Below are positions 18,518-29,933 of a DNA stretch of 64,000 nt, in pieces; positions within the stretch are counted from its first letter, which is position 1; each line of letters opens with the position of its first letter. The DNA comes from Actinernus sp. WN-2022 (lineage: Eukaryota > Cnidaria > Anthozoa > Actiniaria > Actinernidae): positions 124,001-188,000 of the forward strand of contig JAOWCC010000008.1 in the NCBI GenBank assembly GCA_030867875.1, written 5' to 3'. The notes beneath the pieces were generated by a model. That model saw nothing but the letters and a program-made list of their open reading frames with translations. It searched no databases and was not told where the DNA came from. The position numbers and the translations under genes are program-made.

Positions 18518-20275
18518 TAAGAATTTCTATACATGGAAAAAATGTTGATAGTAAAATGTTATTTTACAGTTTAAAAAAGGCGGGGAAACGCACGCGCGCG
18601 CTCCAGCATTTTCGCACCAAAATTGTCAAAATTTGGAACAAAATGTTTTTTTATTTTGGCTTTGTTTACAACAACTCATTTCGATACATTTTTAAAGGTA
18701 CATGACAACTTTCTAGCGTTTAAATCTATACACTGTCGATTACACTGACGGCTCAAGTTTAAAATATATATGCCTTTCAAAAAAGGGGGATTTAAATAAT
18801 CCCTCCTTTAAGGACGGAAAAAGAAAAGCGATCGTGTCCAAGAAAGTAGAGGTAAACCATTCTCTCCGAGATCGAGACGGGCCGTGTTAAAGAGAATCGA
18901 GTCTGGAGTTGAAGTGCAAACTGCACTGGGGGACGCCGGTGTTTTAGATAGAAATGCCGCCAATCGGTAGAGAGGTGTGAAAAGAAGTACAGGAGATGTT
19001 ACTCCACTAAAAAGATCTGGTGGGAGTCAAAGAAAGGTAAAGAAATGCTCACCCGAGGAGAAAACACTCGAGCGCTTGGCTGAACGAGACCCTTACGCAA
19101 ACACAGAAACAAATGCTTGCCGTCTACTAAATAGAACCGGGATTGACATTAGTAGCCGAACTGTTCGTCGCCAGTTATACCATAGAACAGAAGATAAGTT
19201 CACTTTTAAAGTCCCCAATACGTCTTGTAGTGAAGCCAACCTTGAGAGAATTCTCGATATGCAGATAGGGTATCTAGAAGGCTTGAACCGCGCGACCGAG
19301 GAGGGAAAATGTACTCCTGGTAAATTATATTTCGCCGATGAATGTCCAATCTTGATTGGCGTCCTTCCCAGAAAGGGTCGCTGTAGAAAAGGAGAACAAC
19401 TGTATGGCAGAACACCATACCGACCTCAGAAGTTCACACTTCACTCTGCAATTGGCCCACGTGGATACTGCAAAGTATGGCTTTCTGAGAACAATGACAG
19501 TGAAGTCAAACATTTTGTGCTCGATAACATCGAATCGCCAGTGCATGCAACAAATCTTGGGAGGTCCTCCACTGCCAGTGACTATTCCAACCCATAGCTA
19601 TTTTATTTGGGATCGTCTTGATAGAGCTGGGAGATGTATGAACCCATCCAAACAACATTACAACCCGGAAATCCACGAGCGCTTTCGCCAGGCTGAAGTG
19701 CAGGTAGTCATGCTACCTCCAAAGGGCCACGAGGCTAAACCGACAGAGCTATTCCAAGCTATAATCCAGGCGAATGTGAAGTCCTGGAGAGCTCCCAATC
19801 AGTCATTTGACGTATGTGGGCCAAGGAACTTTAAAGAAGCACAGCAAGCCGTATCTGATGCTCTCGGAAGGCTGAGGTTTAACACTAATGCCTTCCATGG
19901 TTGGTACGAGGCAGGAGCCAACGGCCGCCATCTTCTGTGTAGCTGGGCCAAGGATCGCATGGCGAAAAGAGTCCTCAGATGACGTGAAAATGAGGAATCA
20001 CAAGTTTTCCTTTGGCCACAGAAACTATGAGTAGCTTAACTTTTAATTACTGAGGTTTATTTCACAGATTCAAACCATGCATTGCTAAAAAAGTTACATG
20101 ATTTTCCTGTTTCGCAACGAACGTCAATTCGAATTTGAGGCCATGTTGATTTTCGTAGAAATCACGTGATTTTAAGTTTTACGTCATTCGAGTTTCCATA
20201 TTTAGAAAGGCCGTAAAACAAAAACCGTAACATTGTTTTCGACAATAAAAAAATTCCATGTATGGAATTTAATAA
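18518..20275 (+). mobile_element. IS630/Tc1-mariner-like DNA transposon (degenerate), tentative ends
   Basis: The limits are proposed from similar inverted ends, aatttctatacatgga near 18520 and its approximate inverse near 20270 (ttccatgtatggaatt). The pair is imperfect over about 45 bp. The transposase frame lies inside. No target duplication was confirmed, so the ends are a proposal. Confidence 0.45.
18977..19982 (+). pseudogene. IS630/Tc1-mariner-superfamily transposase, frameshifted
   Basis: DDE transposase. The N-terminal part has a winged-helix-like segment (GIDISSRTVRRQLYHR) typical of the superfamily's DNA-binding region. The first catalytic acid lies in LYFADECPILIG, the second in HSYFIWDRLDRAG and the third in KGHEAKPTELFQAI. 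The frame 18977-19597 continues in another frame from 19356, and the change must lie near 19,560-19,590. The beginning lacks an ATG: upstream the frame is open to about 18830 except for a TAG at 18968-18970, so the real start was probably further upstream. The copy is dead. Confidence 0.75.
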
Positions 20276-22469
20276 GGTTTTTAATAAAAAAAAAATGCCG
20301 AAAAATAAGTTTGTAGTTTTTGTGTAAAATCGTAAAATGTCATGGGAAAGGCTTTTCTGGATGGCAAACAAACCGATCGACTTTGCATATTACAGAACAA
20401 CCTGCGCGAGAAGCAAGCTCCCGATGATCGAGCCTCTTGGTTGGTAATACAGAATTCAGTTCGTAGCGTTGTGCATATCCTCATTCAACTTTGATTTGAG
20501 TTATATAACTCTTAATAAACTGAAACCTTTTTAACACTTATGTTGATACATATTTAGATTTTTTTATACGTTTTCCGCAATGGCACCCGTTCCGCACCCG
20601 CGACGTTTGGTGAAACTCTATATTTTTTAGCGAGACTAGAAAATAATAGAATTTCTAGACTAGGCTTTCTAGACCTTCTATAAACTAGACACAAGGTACG
20701 ATAAGCTATTGAGAGACAATAGCTCTGGACCACAAGCAGACGGTCATTGTTAACTAAAAAAATATCAGATTTTTAGAGATTGAGATTGAAGCGGGACAAT
20801 TTGACCCTTATCGTATTTTGTCAAGGGACAAATGTGTTTTAAAGCGTGAATGCCGCAATAGCTCAGCCTGGCTCGCTCCCTGGATTATATTGCTTTGATT
20901 CTATTCTCCAAATAGTTAATTCTTATGAGTTTTTCTCCAAACAAAGTACATATTTTGCCAGTCATTATTTCGATATTGCAAAGGCTTACCATCCTCTTGG
21001 TTTGTACCTCAAAATTGGTTTTGGGTTCCCTGTGGCTACGAATCGAAAGATTTCCGAGAAATGATACGGAGTTAGATTTGTACTCCTGGGATGAACCTTT
21101 AGCGATACTGTGCTCTGAATATACTCAAGAAATCAAGATTAGTAGTTATTGGAGTGTTGTGTGGTGTTTTGTTTTTGGGAAAAGTTTTCTATTTAGCGAG
21201 TTTTGCGAACGAGAATTTCGGGTAGAGATCAGAGAGGGAGAAAAAAATACAAGGCAAGCAACTCAACGGCAAAATTCGACCCAAAGGCACTGGTGACCGT
21301 AACCCCAAATATATTTCTGGCTAAATTTCCAAACGTTTCGCCAAACGGCTAACGGCATCTTATAGAGCCCTAGTTTCGTCATGTCTTGACCGATTTTGGG
21401 TTCAATCCCTCCAATTCCAAACGAGAAAAACGATTCTGAAGAACGCCATTAGACTTTCTCTTGATGATCAAGCCAAAGGTCGCGCTCAAAGGATTCTAAA
21501 TATTATAAATATGTGGGTCGTTTTGAATCGGCCAATCAGGGCGTCGATGCCGTTGGCATTCGGTTTGATCGTGGAGTAGCCTGCGAAACAGGCCCTCAGT
21601 GTTATTTCAACGCAAAGGAGGTGATAAAATGATTTGGCCGCTTGAAAATGGAAAAGGAGACTGGCACGAGAGACAAGAAGGAGGGCCTGCAGCCAGATTC
21701 TGTACGGGAAATACTGATTGGTCAATTAGCTGTCATGTGTCACGAATGTCGCACATTCCTCCTGCGAACTGCTGAAATGGCGGCGACAAGAGAGAAGTAA
21801 TCGAGCGGTTGAGCGTTAATCCAGGAAAGTATTTAGAAGAACAAAGCAGGCAGTGAATAGTCTACATTTGTACTTTCTAGGCGAGATATTTTGGCGGTTT
21901 TACCAACAGGTGAAAGCCTTATTTTCCAATTGTTGCCGTGGAAGTCGAGTCAGACAGGACGTAGCGCTTCGGCATTGTCCTATTTGCAAAGCATTGTGAA
22001 GGATCAGTTAATCGAAACTAAATACACTGGGACTTAAAATCCATCTCCCTCTACGTATTTATTCCGCCGGCTAAAGTATCTTTCGAAATAAAGTTTATAA
22101 TAAATTATAAAGAATACCAAAAGCGCTCCTATATTTATTACCACTTCAAGCATTACTATATGTACACTGAACTAAACTGATTGCAAGCTTCGACTCAATA
22201 TTTTGAGCCTTGATTCATGTACTCACCTAAGGTAAACAACGGCTCTCAGTCTCACGTTTCATGGAGCTGGAGACTGTCGCTTTCTTCCCTTTGAATTGCT
22301 CTGTGGCGCGCTTGTTACACAATTTTTGATAAACTGTAGAATATATTTCATCCCCGTGAGGCACAAGCCTAGCTTGTTCGAAATGGGCCGATTTTGTGAA
22401 ATAGACAGTAAAAGCTGGGAAAGTTACTGAACCAAAACACCCTTCTCACGTACCGGTAACTGTTTCTTA
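20276..22469. other. Gene-free stretch, unique or diverged
   Basis: Several short frames exist, but none has recognisable motifs. Small palindromes such as gcctgcgaaacaggc near 21580 are seen. I see no supported gene. Confidence 0.45.
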
Positions 22470-22573
22470 GGGCCCGTTTACAAGGAGATAGGGTTACCCT
22501 AGCACTAGGGTCAAAGATAGCCTGGGTTTACAAGCAAAGTGATTCAGGTAGCGTTACCCTACTGCCCGGGCCA
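22470..22573. repeat. Small element with gggcccgttta-type inverted ends
   Basis: The left end gggcccgtttacaagg and the right end cccgggcc flank about 100 bp in which agggttaccctag and a second tttacaag occur. It resembles a short non-autonomous DNA element. The support is moderate. Confidence 0.35.
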
Positions 22574-23081
22574 ACTCAACACAAGCCAGTTGAAGTCTCT
22601 TTCAAATAGATTATTCATTTGGAAAGCCGTTTCTTATGAAATGTCATACTAATGAATGAAAACATGTGCTACTAGTATTACTCTTCTACTTTTCTTTCAT
22701 TTTTGTCTGGTTCGAACAGATCTGTGGAAGTGAGTTTGATTTTACTGACTCTTTGGTAGCCTGTGTACAGCTAGGCTCGCGGCCTCAAAAATCATTCAAG
22801 CATAGAAAACAACATGGCGGACACGAGTAGAGTTCTGGCGGGTTTTGGTCGATTCTTCTTTCTGTGGTGTCCTTTATTGCAGCTGGCTAGTATCCTAGAA
22901 TGTTGTTATGTTACCTACTAATTGCTAGAGAATTGAGAAACTTGCAATTTGCTGTGGTTCCTCGAACGACTGCTGTTACATCCTCCATTCAAATACCACC
23001 AGCAGCATCGATTACAGCCACAGCTGGTTTTTTTCCCTTTGATATTCAAGATGGCTAGCATCTTGTTCGTGGCTTGTTCCT
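22574..23081. other. Gene-free stretch
   Basis: A short ATG frame with a hydrophobic stretch starts at 22814 and has a good translation context. It is only 35 codons long and was not called. Nothing else is seen. Confidence 0.4.
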
Positions 23082-24853
23082 GGCGGCACGTTTCACAACT
23101 GCAATTTCAAATTCAATTTAAATCGTTCAGGTAACAATAGCCAGCAAACCGGTTGTTGGGAAAACTAAGACCCCCAAAACAAAGACCCTTAAGACCCTAA
23201 AAATACTCAAAATTCGAAAAATGCAGAATTTCAGCAACATTAGGGATTACACTCAATCTGAGTTTCTTTGTGAACCAATCCATGGCCAATCCATGGCCCT
23301 TGTTTGGTGTTTTCTTCTAGCCCGATCACTCTTGAATCCCCGCCGACACTGCAACGGCCACGAACTGCACATTTTGCTTGAAAACTTTTGCGTTGAAAAG
23401 TGCACTGGTTATTCTTTTCTTAGAGAGATCCAAGTTTTACCTCAAAACGACAGCAAATAATACCTTTATATCGCTCATCGTCTACCATTTTGGATTGTTG
23501 CACACAGGAACCACAATATTTCTGACCGCAAGGTACAGGAAACCCAATTTTCTGGAAAAGTCAATAACAAGGCTATTTGTTTCTTTCTTTCTTTGGAAAT
23601 GTTTTGCAACGCAAATGTTTTCAAAAGTTCGTGGCCGTTGTAGTGTCGGTGGGGATTCAAGAGTGATCGGGCTGAAAGAAAACACCAAACAAGGGCCATG
23701 GATTGGAGGTAAGTTCACAAAGAGACTCAGATTGAGTGTAATCCCTAATGTTGCTGAAATTCTGCTTTTTTCGAATTTTGGGCATCTTAGGGGTCTTAGT
23801 AGGGACCTTACGCAACCAGGACGGCAACGTCTAAGACGACGGCATACTGACAATACCCTTAATTACAAAATACAATAACTGCACGTGAAAATGCACGCAG
23901 TCGCCTTCATTTCAACAGTTGTCTGGAAAAAACAACAACGTCAAAACCCCAAAGTTTACGTTTACAAGAGAACGCAAACGTAAGAAAGTAAATTACTCTG
24001 TTTTTCGTTCGGCGTGAGCAAAACTTTATGCTTATCATATTTTTCGAAGACCTGGATGTGAAACGTAATTAAAAGCGAATAAAGGAAGTAGTAAACACCA
24101 GATTTCGGGAGAAAACACTTTTCTACCTCCCGTCGTCACTGCCGTCGCCGTCCTTGTTGCGTATTAATGGTCCCCAGTTTTCCGAACACCCCCAGCAAAC
24201 CCTGTGAAGAATGAGGACCTGAACTTACACTTTTTGGTTCATCAGTAAAGATACTAGATACTGGGACAAAACTGATTTTTACCTTGAGATCCACACTGGA
24301 TTGATTGAACACACGAGACATACTGATATTGCAATTCTTCTTGATCACCTGATGTTGTCATGTGCCTTTTCTCACGCCGTTGAGTTCCAGATCTCGATCT
24401 CGCGCGCGAAGTACGTGACTATTTACCTCTTACTTGGAAATGGATTTTTGAACTTCCTGACAGAAAATAAAATAACTATTTGGTGTTGGCAATAATTCTC
24501 TGGTGTGGTTTTTACTAAAAGCGGCGAGGTAAATATCCATCACCATATGCGTTCAACACACTGAGCGAGGTGAATAATTGTTAAATATTTTAATATACCT
24601 GTAGAATAGTTTCAAGTCATGTCATTTAGAAAACATTTCAGATAATAGATACATAACAAGAGGCCCTAAGTAGCCTTAACTCGAGCCACCTAGAAATAGG
24701 TTAATACATGGAGTTCTAGCATATTTTTGTCCCATACATGGTTTGTGCTAGGGGAACCGGATAATTGATTCACTACTCATGCTCATGATAATTTACGTAT
24801 AATGGATGTACCTTTTGCAGAAATGCAATCACATGGTTGTACTAGATGGCAAA
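23082..24853. repeat. Interspersed repeat, copy B, split by an insertion
   Basis: The parts 23082-23150 and 24192-24853 match copy A at 16498-17240. They are separated by a 1041-bp insertion (23151-24191). The 10-mer ccagcaaacc occurs at both sides (23141-23150 and 24192-24201), as a target-site duplication would. Confidence 0.8.
23151..24191. mobile_element. Composite fold-back element with 10-bp target duplication
   Basis: The inserted segment begins ggttgttgggaaaact and ends in the approximate inverse (agttttccgaacacc), giving imperfect terminal inverted repeats of about 20 bp. A long internal hairpin lies within it: 23160-23480 is repeated inverted at about 23490-23805. A second inverted pair, gcaaccaggacggcaacg near 23813 and its inverse near 24150, flanks the right part, so a further element may be nested inside. 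No transposase is encoded. The 10-bp duplication is compatible with a Mutator-type transposase (family knowledge). Confidence 0.75.
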
Positions 24854-25361
24854 CAAATATTAATTCATATATTTAAAGGCACTTGTATGAGATCGGTAGT
24901 GTTATTAACAAAACCTGTTTGTAAATGCTATTTTCCACCTTCCAATCCTCAACCCCCCAAAGATGGTCACGGTCCCTTACGGGAGCTTCCAATTACAAAG
25001 TTTTACTGATAATTAAATCGGGGTTTCATGAGGTTTGTCGCTGAAGCGACTGGTCAGAAATTAGCAGGGGGAAAGGGGTTGAGATGGAGGATCATATTTT
25101 TTGAATCCTGAAAAATGGGTGGTTATAGGGGGAAAGGGTAAAAATATTTCATACTCATTGTCCAGGGAGGGTTATATTATTATCAAGGGGCACACATATA
25201 CAATGCGCTGCCTGTACATCTTAAGTCAATTTTGACCCTAAGGAAAGAAATAACGCAATCTGCCATCATTTTAATTCTTGTTAGCGATTTTTAAGGTTTT
25301 TAATTAAGATTTTTTATATATTGTTACTAACGTTTTAGCTTTTTTGTATTTAAGTTATACA
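24854..25361. other. Gene-free stretch
   Basis: No supported gene. A G-rich segment (gggggaaaggg repeats) is seen near 25070-25140. Confidence 0.45.
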
Positions 25362-25371
25362 GGGCTGCCAT

Positions 25372-25566
25372 AGCCTGCGTAGCAAGCGTTTCCGTGGGTT
25401 TTTTCGGAGCGAAGGAAGACTTTTTCGCTATTTGGCCGCGCGAAAAATGGGGCGAGAGCAAACTCCTTCCATTTTTTGCTCTCACCCCATTTTTCGCGCG
25501 GCCAAATAGCGAAAAAGTCTTCCTTCGCTCCGAAAAAAAACACGGAAACGCTTGCTACGCAGGCTA
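25372..25566. mobile_element. Palindromic MITE with 10-bp target duplication
   Basis: The arms of about 90 bp (left agcctgcgtagcaagcg, right its inverse) are almost perfect and meet at a short centre near 25460. The 10-mer gggctgccat is present on both sides (25362-25371 and 25567-25576). The element carries no gene. A 10-bp duplication suggests mobilisation by a Mutator-like transposase (inference). Confidence 0.9.
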
Positions 25567-25576
25567 GGGCTGCCAT

Positions 25577-25989
25577 TGTTAGCAGTATTTATTACTGAAG
25601 CCACTACCCTGTCTAAATATTTGTATTATTATTGTTATTATTATATATATTTTTGACTTTTTGACTTCATTCCGGCTTCATTCCGGCTAATTTTTGAATA
25701 TTGTGTGTTGATTTCATGCATGTACACCACTTGGAAAATTATTATTTAACTAGGGTAACAATACTAGTATACACAGTGAAATATGTGGCCCTCCTACCCT
25801 GTGAGCAGAGGTTTCTCATCTCTTTGCCTTTCCTACGAGTAGCACCAAACCTCTCGAGACCTGTATTCTGATTGCACCCATAATACTATACTGTTTTCTA
25901 TTGTTGGGTAGGCCAATAATATAGCTCGTTTCGAGAAACTCCATCCGACCCCTTTCCTGTCGCCGAGAAACCTCTGCTGCCGAAACGAT
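25577..25989. other. Gene-free stretch
   Basis: A short A/T-rich (att/tta) run lies near 25625. No gene is seen. Confidence 0.45.
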
Positions 25990-26080
25990 TACAGTGCCAC
26001 GGTATCAAGGCTCGGTTTCCAGCCGTGGGGGTTTCGGTGAGCCCGCGATCCTCTCCCCACTCACGGCTGGGCGCGCGAGC
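25990..26080. repeat. Short G/C-rich fold-back repeat, inverted partner at 28222-28300
   Basis: It contains cagccgtgggg and the inverse ccccactcacggctg, so it folds on itself. The same module occurs in the opposite orientation at 28222-28300. The distance is 2.3 kb. Confidence 0.6.
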
Positions 26081-26412
26081 TGAGACATTGTTGGTTTTTA
26101 GCCAATCAAAACCTTGCCACTCAAATCCTGTCGCTGAATTGATTTGCATAATTTACATTGTAAACTTTTGAAAGCCGGACGATAGGCTTTCGATTGCTGT
26201 TCCAAAATGCGTTTAAATTTGCTCTGGAAAAGTTTGGTTTCGAAGAATTCAAGGATTCACACACAGAAGCAGTAAGAGAGTTAGTTTTCGGGTGAAGACA
26301 CTTTGTCAGTAAACGCACTGGCTCTGGAAGTCACTTGGGAAACCGTCAGCTCAAAGGTCGCGAAGCTCGTATTAATAAATGTTCAGTCATTTCTCATTTA
26401 ACTTTACCGATG

Positions 26413-26444
26413 CATACATACATACATACATACATACATACATA
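26413..26444. repeat. (CATA)8 microsatellite, LINE tail
   Basis: Eight exact cata copies adjoin the 3' end of a minus-strand LINE fragment. Simple-sequence 3' tails of this sort are typical of CR1/L2-like elements (family knowledge). Confidence 0.85.
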
Positions 26445-27625
26445 AACTTTATTTAAACACGGTGGTATCATCAGTTATTTACATATAAAATTTAGATTAA
26501 TAATTAAATACTGTTTTACATGATAGCCGTGTAGAGAATAGTAATATAAATAGTATAGATATTGTAATTTAAAATATAAAAAAAAAAAAAAAAACCGTTA
26601 TATCACGGTTGAGCGTGCGCACCTGATAATCACATTTGGGCGAGGTTTCTCTTAAAGGCTCGCATAGTTTGGGATGTTCTTACATGATCTGGAAGTTGAT
26701 TCCAGACCTTGGCACCACTATAGGATATCCTTTTTTTTAGAAAATCAGTTTTGGGTTTGGGTAGGTTAAGCTTTTTTGTTAAATCCCTTAGGTCATAGAC
26801 ACTATGTCTGTATGTAAATAGGTCTTTTAGGTATTTGGGAGACATTTCATTTAGTATTTTGAACATTAGTACAGCTTTCTGCTTTTTCCGTCTATTTATC
26901 AATGTATCCCAGCCAAGTTTGTTAAGAAGGGATTGAGAACTTGTATCGTAATCTGATTGAGTGATGATTCTCGCTGCACGGTGCTGTAACCATCCCAGAC
27001 GGAACTACAATAATCGAAGTACGGCTCTACTATCGTCTGATAATTTTTTACACTTGTGTTTTCGTTTATTAAGTACCGAATTCTTTTAAGGGCACCCAAA
27101 CCTGCAGATATTTTCTTAGTAAGTTTATTTACATGCTCTCTCCATGAGAGATTTTCATCTACAATAACACCTAGTGTCTTAGTGCTGGGTACTCGATTAA
27201 TACTTTCTTCCCCAATTTGTATATGAATTGGATTTTGAACCTGTGTCGCAAGTCGTTGCCGGGAACCAATTATCATGAATTCAGTTTTTGTGACATTTAA
27301 ACTAAGTTTATTTGCTCTAAGCCAAACACTGATTTTGTCTAATACATTATTTAAAAGGATCTGAAGTTCCTCATTAGTGGCTGCTGCGACAGTTATACTA
27401 GTGTCGTCTGCATACATTCTGGGGGAGGCGGTGGTTAAACAGTTCGGCAAATCATTAATGTATATTAGAAATAGTAGAGGGCCTAAATTGTTCCTTGGGG
27501 AATACCATAAGATAAGTGGCTAGTATTCGATATGTGACCATTTACGAGGCATTTTTGGGTACGATCGAATAAGTAAGATTGGAACCAGTCTAGAGTAGGC
27601 TGAACAATGCAAGATGCAAGACCAA
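26445..27625 (-). mobile_element. LINE fragment 3: C-terminal reverse transcriptase and 3' end, 5'-truncated
   Basis: On the minus strand the fragment starts at about 27625 inside the reverse transcriptase. It shows GIPQG near 27500, then the catalytic MYADDTSI near 27410 and TKTLGVIVDENLSWREHV. Its C-terminal tail ends with SYSGAKVWNQLPDHVR (26902-26630). Frames change near 27490 and 26900. The 3' end carries the (CATA)8 tail and a T-rich untranslated part. It is a normal 5'-truncated CR1/L2-type insertion. Confidence 0.85.
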
Positions 27626-28221
27626 GGTAGCCCGGCTATTCTTACTTCAAAGAAAATTACTGCTGCCTTTATCGGAGAAGAAAAGACGGACGAGTCCATA
27701 TTAAAAGAGTTTATAGAAGAGAGGAAATCACGTCTGACGCAGGCCATGTTTACGCGTTTAACTCTGCAATCACAATTCACTTGAAAATCGCTGCATCAAA
27801 TGAGTTTTACAATTCTTCAATCCTATGTACTAAGTTTGTACAATTTATGTCTCCAAGACATACTCTACACAAGTACTAAGCGGGAATACTCGACTCTAGC
27901 TCAGAGTTCCGAGATGGCATCTGAACTTAATTTTTATCCCCGTATCAAATTTCGGCTATTAATTCCTGTCATCTAGTGTCAACAAATAGCCTGGTTTCAA
28001 CAGCCGGGCTTTCTTTGAAAACTTGGACTGTGAACATGAGAGCTAATAATAACAGGTATTAAATAAAACCTTTACCTACGTCGAATTAATTTCACACTTG
28101 GAAGTTTTAGTTTAAAGAATTCCAATGTGTTTTGAAAGTTTACGCGGAATCGAACCTACGCTACACGCAAATAAATGAATAATATTGAAGTTAATCAGAT
28201 GACGTCACGGACACGGTGTGT
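27626..28221. other. Gene-free stretch
   Basis: No supported gene is seen. Only short incidental frames are present. Confidence 0.45.
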
Positions 28222-28300
28222 TGACCGCGCGCCCAGCCGTTAGTGGGGGGAGGCTTTGGAGAAACGACACCCCAACGGCTGAAACCGAGCCTACACGGTA
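28222..28300. repeat. Short fold-back repeat, inverted partner of 25990-26080
   Basis: The right partner of the inverted pair. It contains cgcgcccagccgttagtggg and the inverse aacggctgaaaccgagcc. Confidence 0.6.
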
Positions 28301-28520
28301 TCTCGATTTCCATTGGCCGAGAAAAACTAGACGCTAAATATTGTAGGTTAATTGTAGATTTCGGATTGTCCATTTCCTATTAACAAAAAGAGAAGGCGAA
28401 GTGAAGAAAGTAAAATAAATTCCTTCTTCGAGGGTATATAAAATCAAGAATGTAATATATAAAGTGGTAAGCTGTAGTGCTAAGTGTGCACGCCCTACGA
28501 GGGAAAGAGAAAAAATCTCT

Positions 28521-28593
28521 GACCCAAGTGGGACTCGAACCCAACGACCTCCAGGTTACATGTCTGGCGCTCTACCAACTGAGCTATCAAGTC
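28521..28593 (-). tRNA. tRNA-like sequence, Thr (TGT)-like, possibly a SINE head or pseudogene
   Basis: The minus strand folds as a 73-base cloverleaf: acceptor GACTTGA paired with TTGGGTC (with wobble pairs), D arm GCTC..GAGC, and T arm with GGTTCGAGTCC. The anticodon loop reads CATGTAA, giving TGT by position (threonine). The normally invariant T33 is A and the last anticodon-stem pair is mismatched. It therefore looks like a tRNA pseudogene or a tRNA-derived SINE rather than a working gene. Confidence 0.6.
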
Positions 28594-28896
28594 AGATGAG
28601 AGCAATCGTGGGTATTGGTGCGTTATATGGGGTCACGTCGATTATATATGTATGAGAATTTTTAGACTTGATAAAACACGTGCTGTGAGTGTTTTAAACG
28701 GCTTCAAAAACGCTTTAAGAATGCAATGAAAGAAAGACGCACATCTCAAGGGATTGGTTACTTAATGAACCATTGAACCTTTGTATTCACAACGCCATGC
28801 AAAATATTCGAGTAATCACCGCCTGCAATTACGAACATCTCAAGGGGATGATATGAAAAAATTACCATACTATGTTGTTTGAAGCGGCATTTCGCA

Positions 28897-29021
28897 ATGC
28901 AAGAAGAATCTGCACTTGAAGGATTTGGTGTCGTGGTTTACCTCGATAAAGTTCAAGACTTGGAAAGCGACGTGACTGACATGACGGCAGACACTAAATT
29001 TTTGACTCCGGCACAAAATAT
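28897..29021 (+). CDS. Candidate first coding exon of a host gene
   Basis: The ATG opens 41 codons (MQEESALEGFGVVVYLDKVQ and a following acidic stretch) and runs into a consensus donor at 29022 (gtaagt) in phase 2. The codons are free of stops and the peptide is of ordinary composition. I recognise no domain. It might belong with the WW-like exon at 34649, but direct splicing would put that exon out of its WW frame, so another exon would be needed. Confidence 0.35.
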
Positions 29022-29246
29022 GTAAGTTTAATGCACGTTTTTATAATTTTACGGCTTTGAGTTTGGTTTAATAATTGGAACTAAACAGTGCTCGGTAAAC
29101 AAGTAATGGTAGTTGGATAATTTCATTTTAAAAATATTATCTGTGTATCTCGGTAGTCTGCTGATATTAGTAAATTTAGTGCAAAATTTATTATCTAGGT
29201 ACATTATGTTCCGTGTACTTTTTGCTATCTTTGGGTCTTTATCAGT

Positions 29247-29332
29247 GAATTCTTAATTAGGATGAAACTTTATATAAAATTTCATGTTCATTAATATTCT
29301 TTATATAAAACGTTCATCCTAATTAGCAATTC
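29247..29332. repeat. Imperfect hairpin
   Basis: Left arm gaattcttaattaggatgaa and right arm ttcatcctaattagcaattc, with tttatataaa on both sides of a short centre. Confidence 0.7.
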
Positions 29333-29767
29333 AGTGAGAAAGCTGAAACATCAATATAAATTCCATTGTCTCAATCATTAACCCCGTTTCCCTCCGGGAC
29401 AGAATTCAAATCCCTCCGCGGGCCTTTTAGAATGATGAGATTTTATCAGGTATAAAGGAGCATACACGTGACTGATTTCCTTCATCGGATTGGACAAAAT
29501 GCTCATTAATTATTCATGAGTTTTTGAAGACAATTTATTTGGTTGATATCAACTTCCCGCCTAAAATTTTACGGAACAAAACAAGACGCCAGAGTATCAG
29601 GTGATATTCTCGTGTTTTTTGTCTTTTCATGTCAGGATTTCCTCGAAGATATAAAAGTTGTGTCTTTTATTGCGTTCGCCTTGTCACTAATCGTGTTGTT
29701 TGACGAAATCAGTCCCGCCATCCATCTTGGACTGGCTCACATCATGGCCTCGATGGTGATCTGCCGA

Positions 29768-29846
29768 CTACCCTGCGTACCCTGCGCGCCCTGCGTACCC
29801 TGCACACCCTGCGTACCCTGCACACCCTGCATGGCCTGCACGCCCT
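29768..29846 (+). repeat. CCCTGCRYA-type 9-bp minisatellite
   Basis: Seven to eight copies of a 9-bp unit (ccctgcgta, ccctgcaca and variants). In one frame it would code for an alternating Pro-Cys-Xaa peptide, but no gene is supported. Confidence 0.7.
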
Positions 29847-29933
29847 AACAACCCTTGCGTCATAATCGAAGAGCCAATCAGAATACGTGACAGTTCAACG
29901 TTTCAACGTGATCCAGCCTTTACCAGGGTCTTG

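Noticed and set aside
20846..21296. Two overlapping plus-strand frames of 72 and 123 residues
   Set aside because: They overlap in different frames, have no motifs and low-complexity ends. Judged chance.
22814..22921. 35-codon frame with a good start context and a hydrophobic stretch
   Set aside because: Too short, with no clear donor site. It might be a first exon, but nothing supports it.
27520..27780. Minus-strand frame of 86 residues next to LINE fragment 3
   Set aside because: It overlaps the truncated reverse transcriptase region in another frame; a shadow frame.
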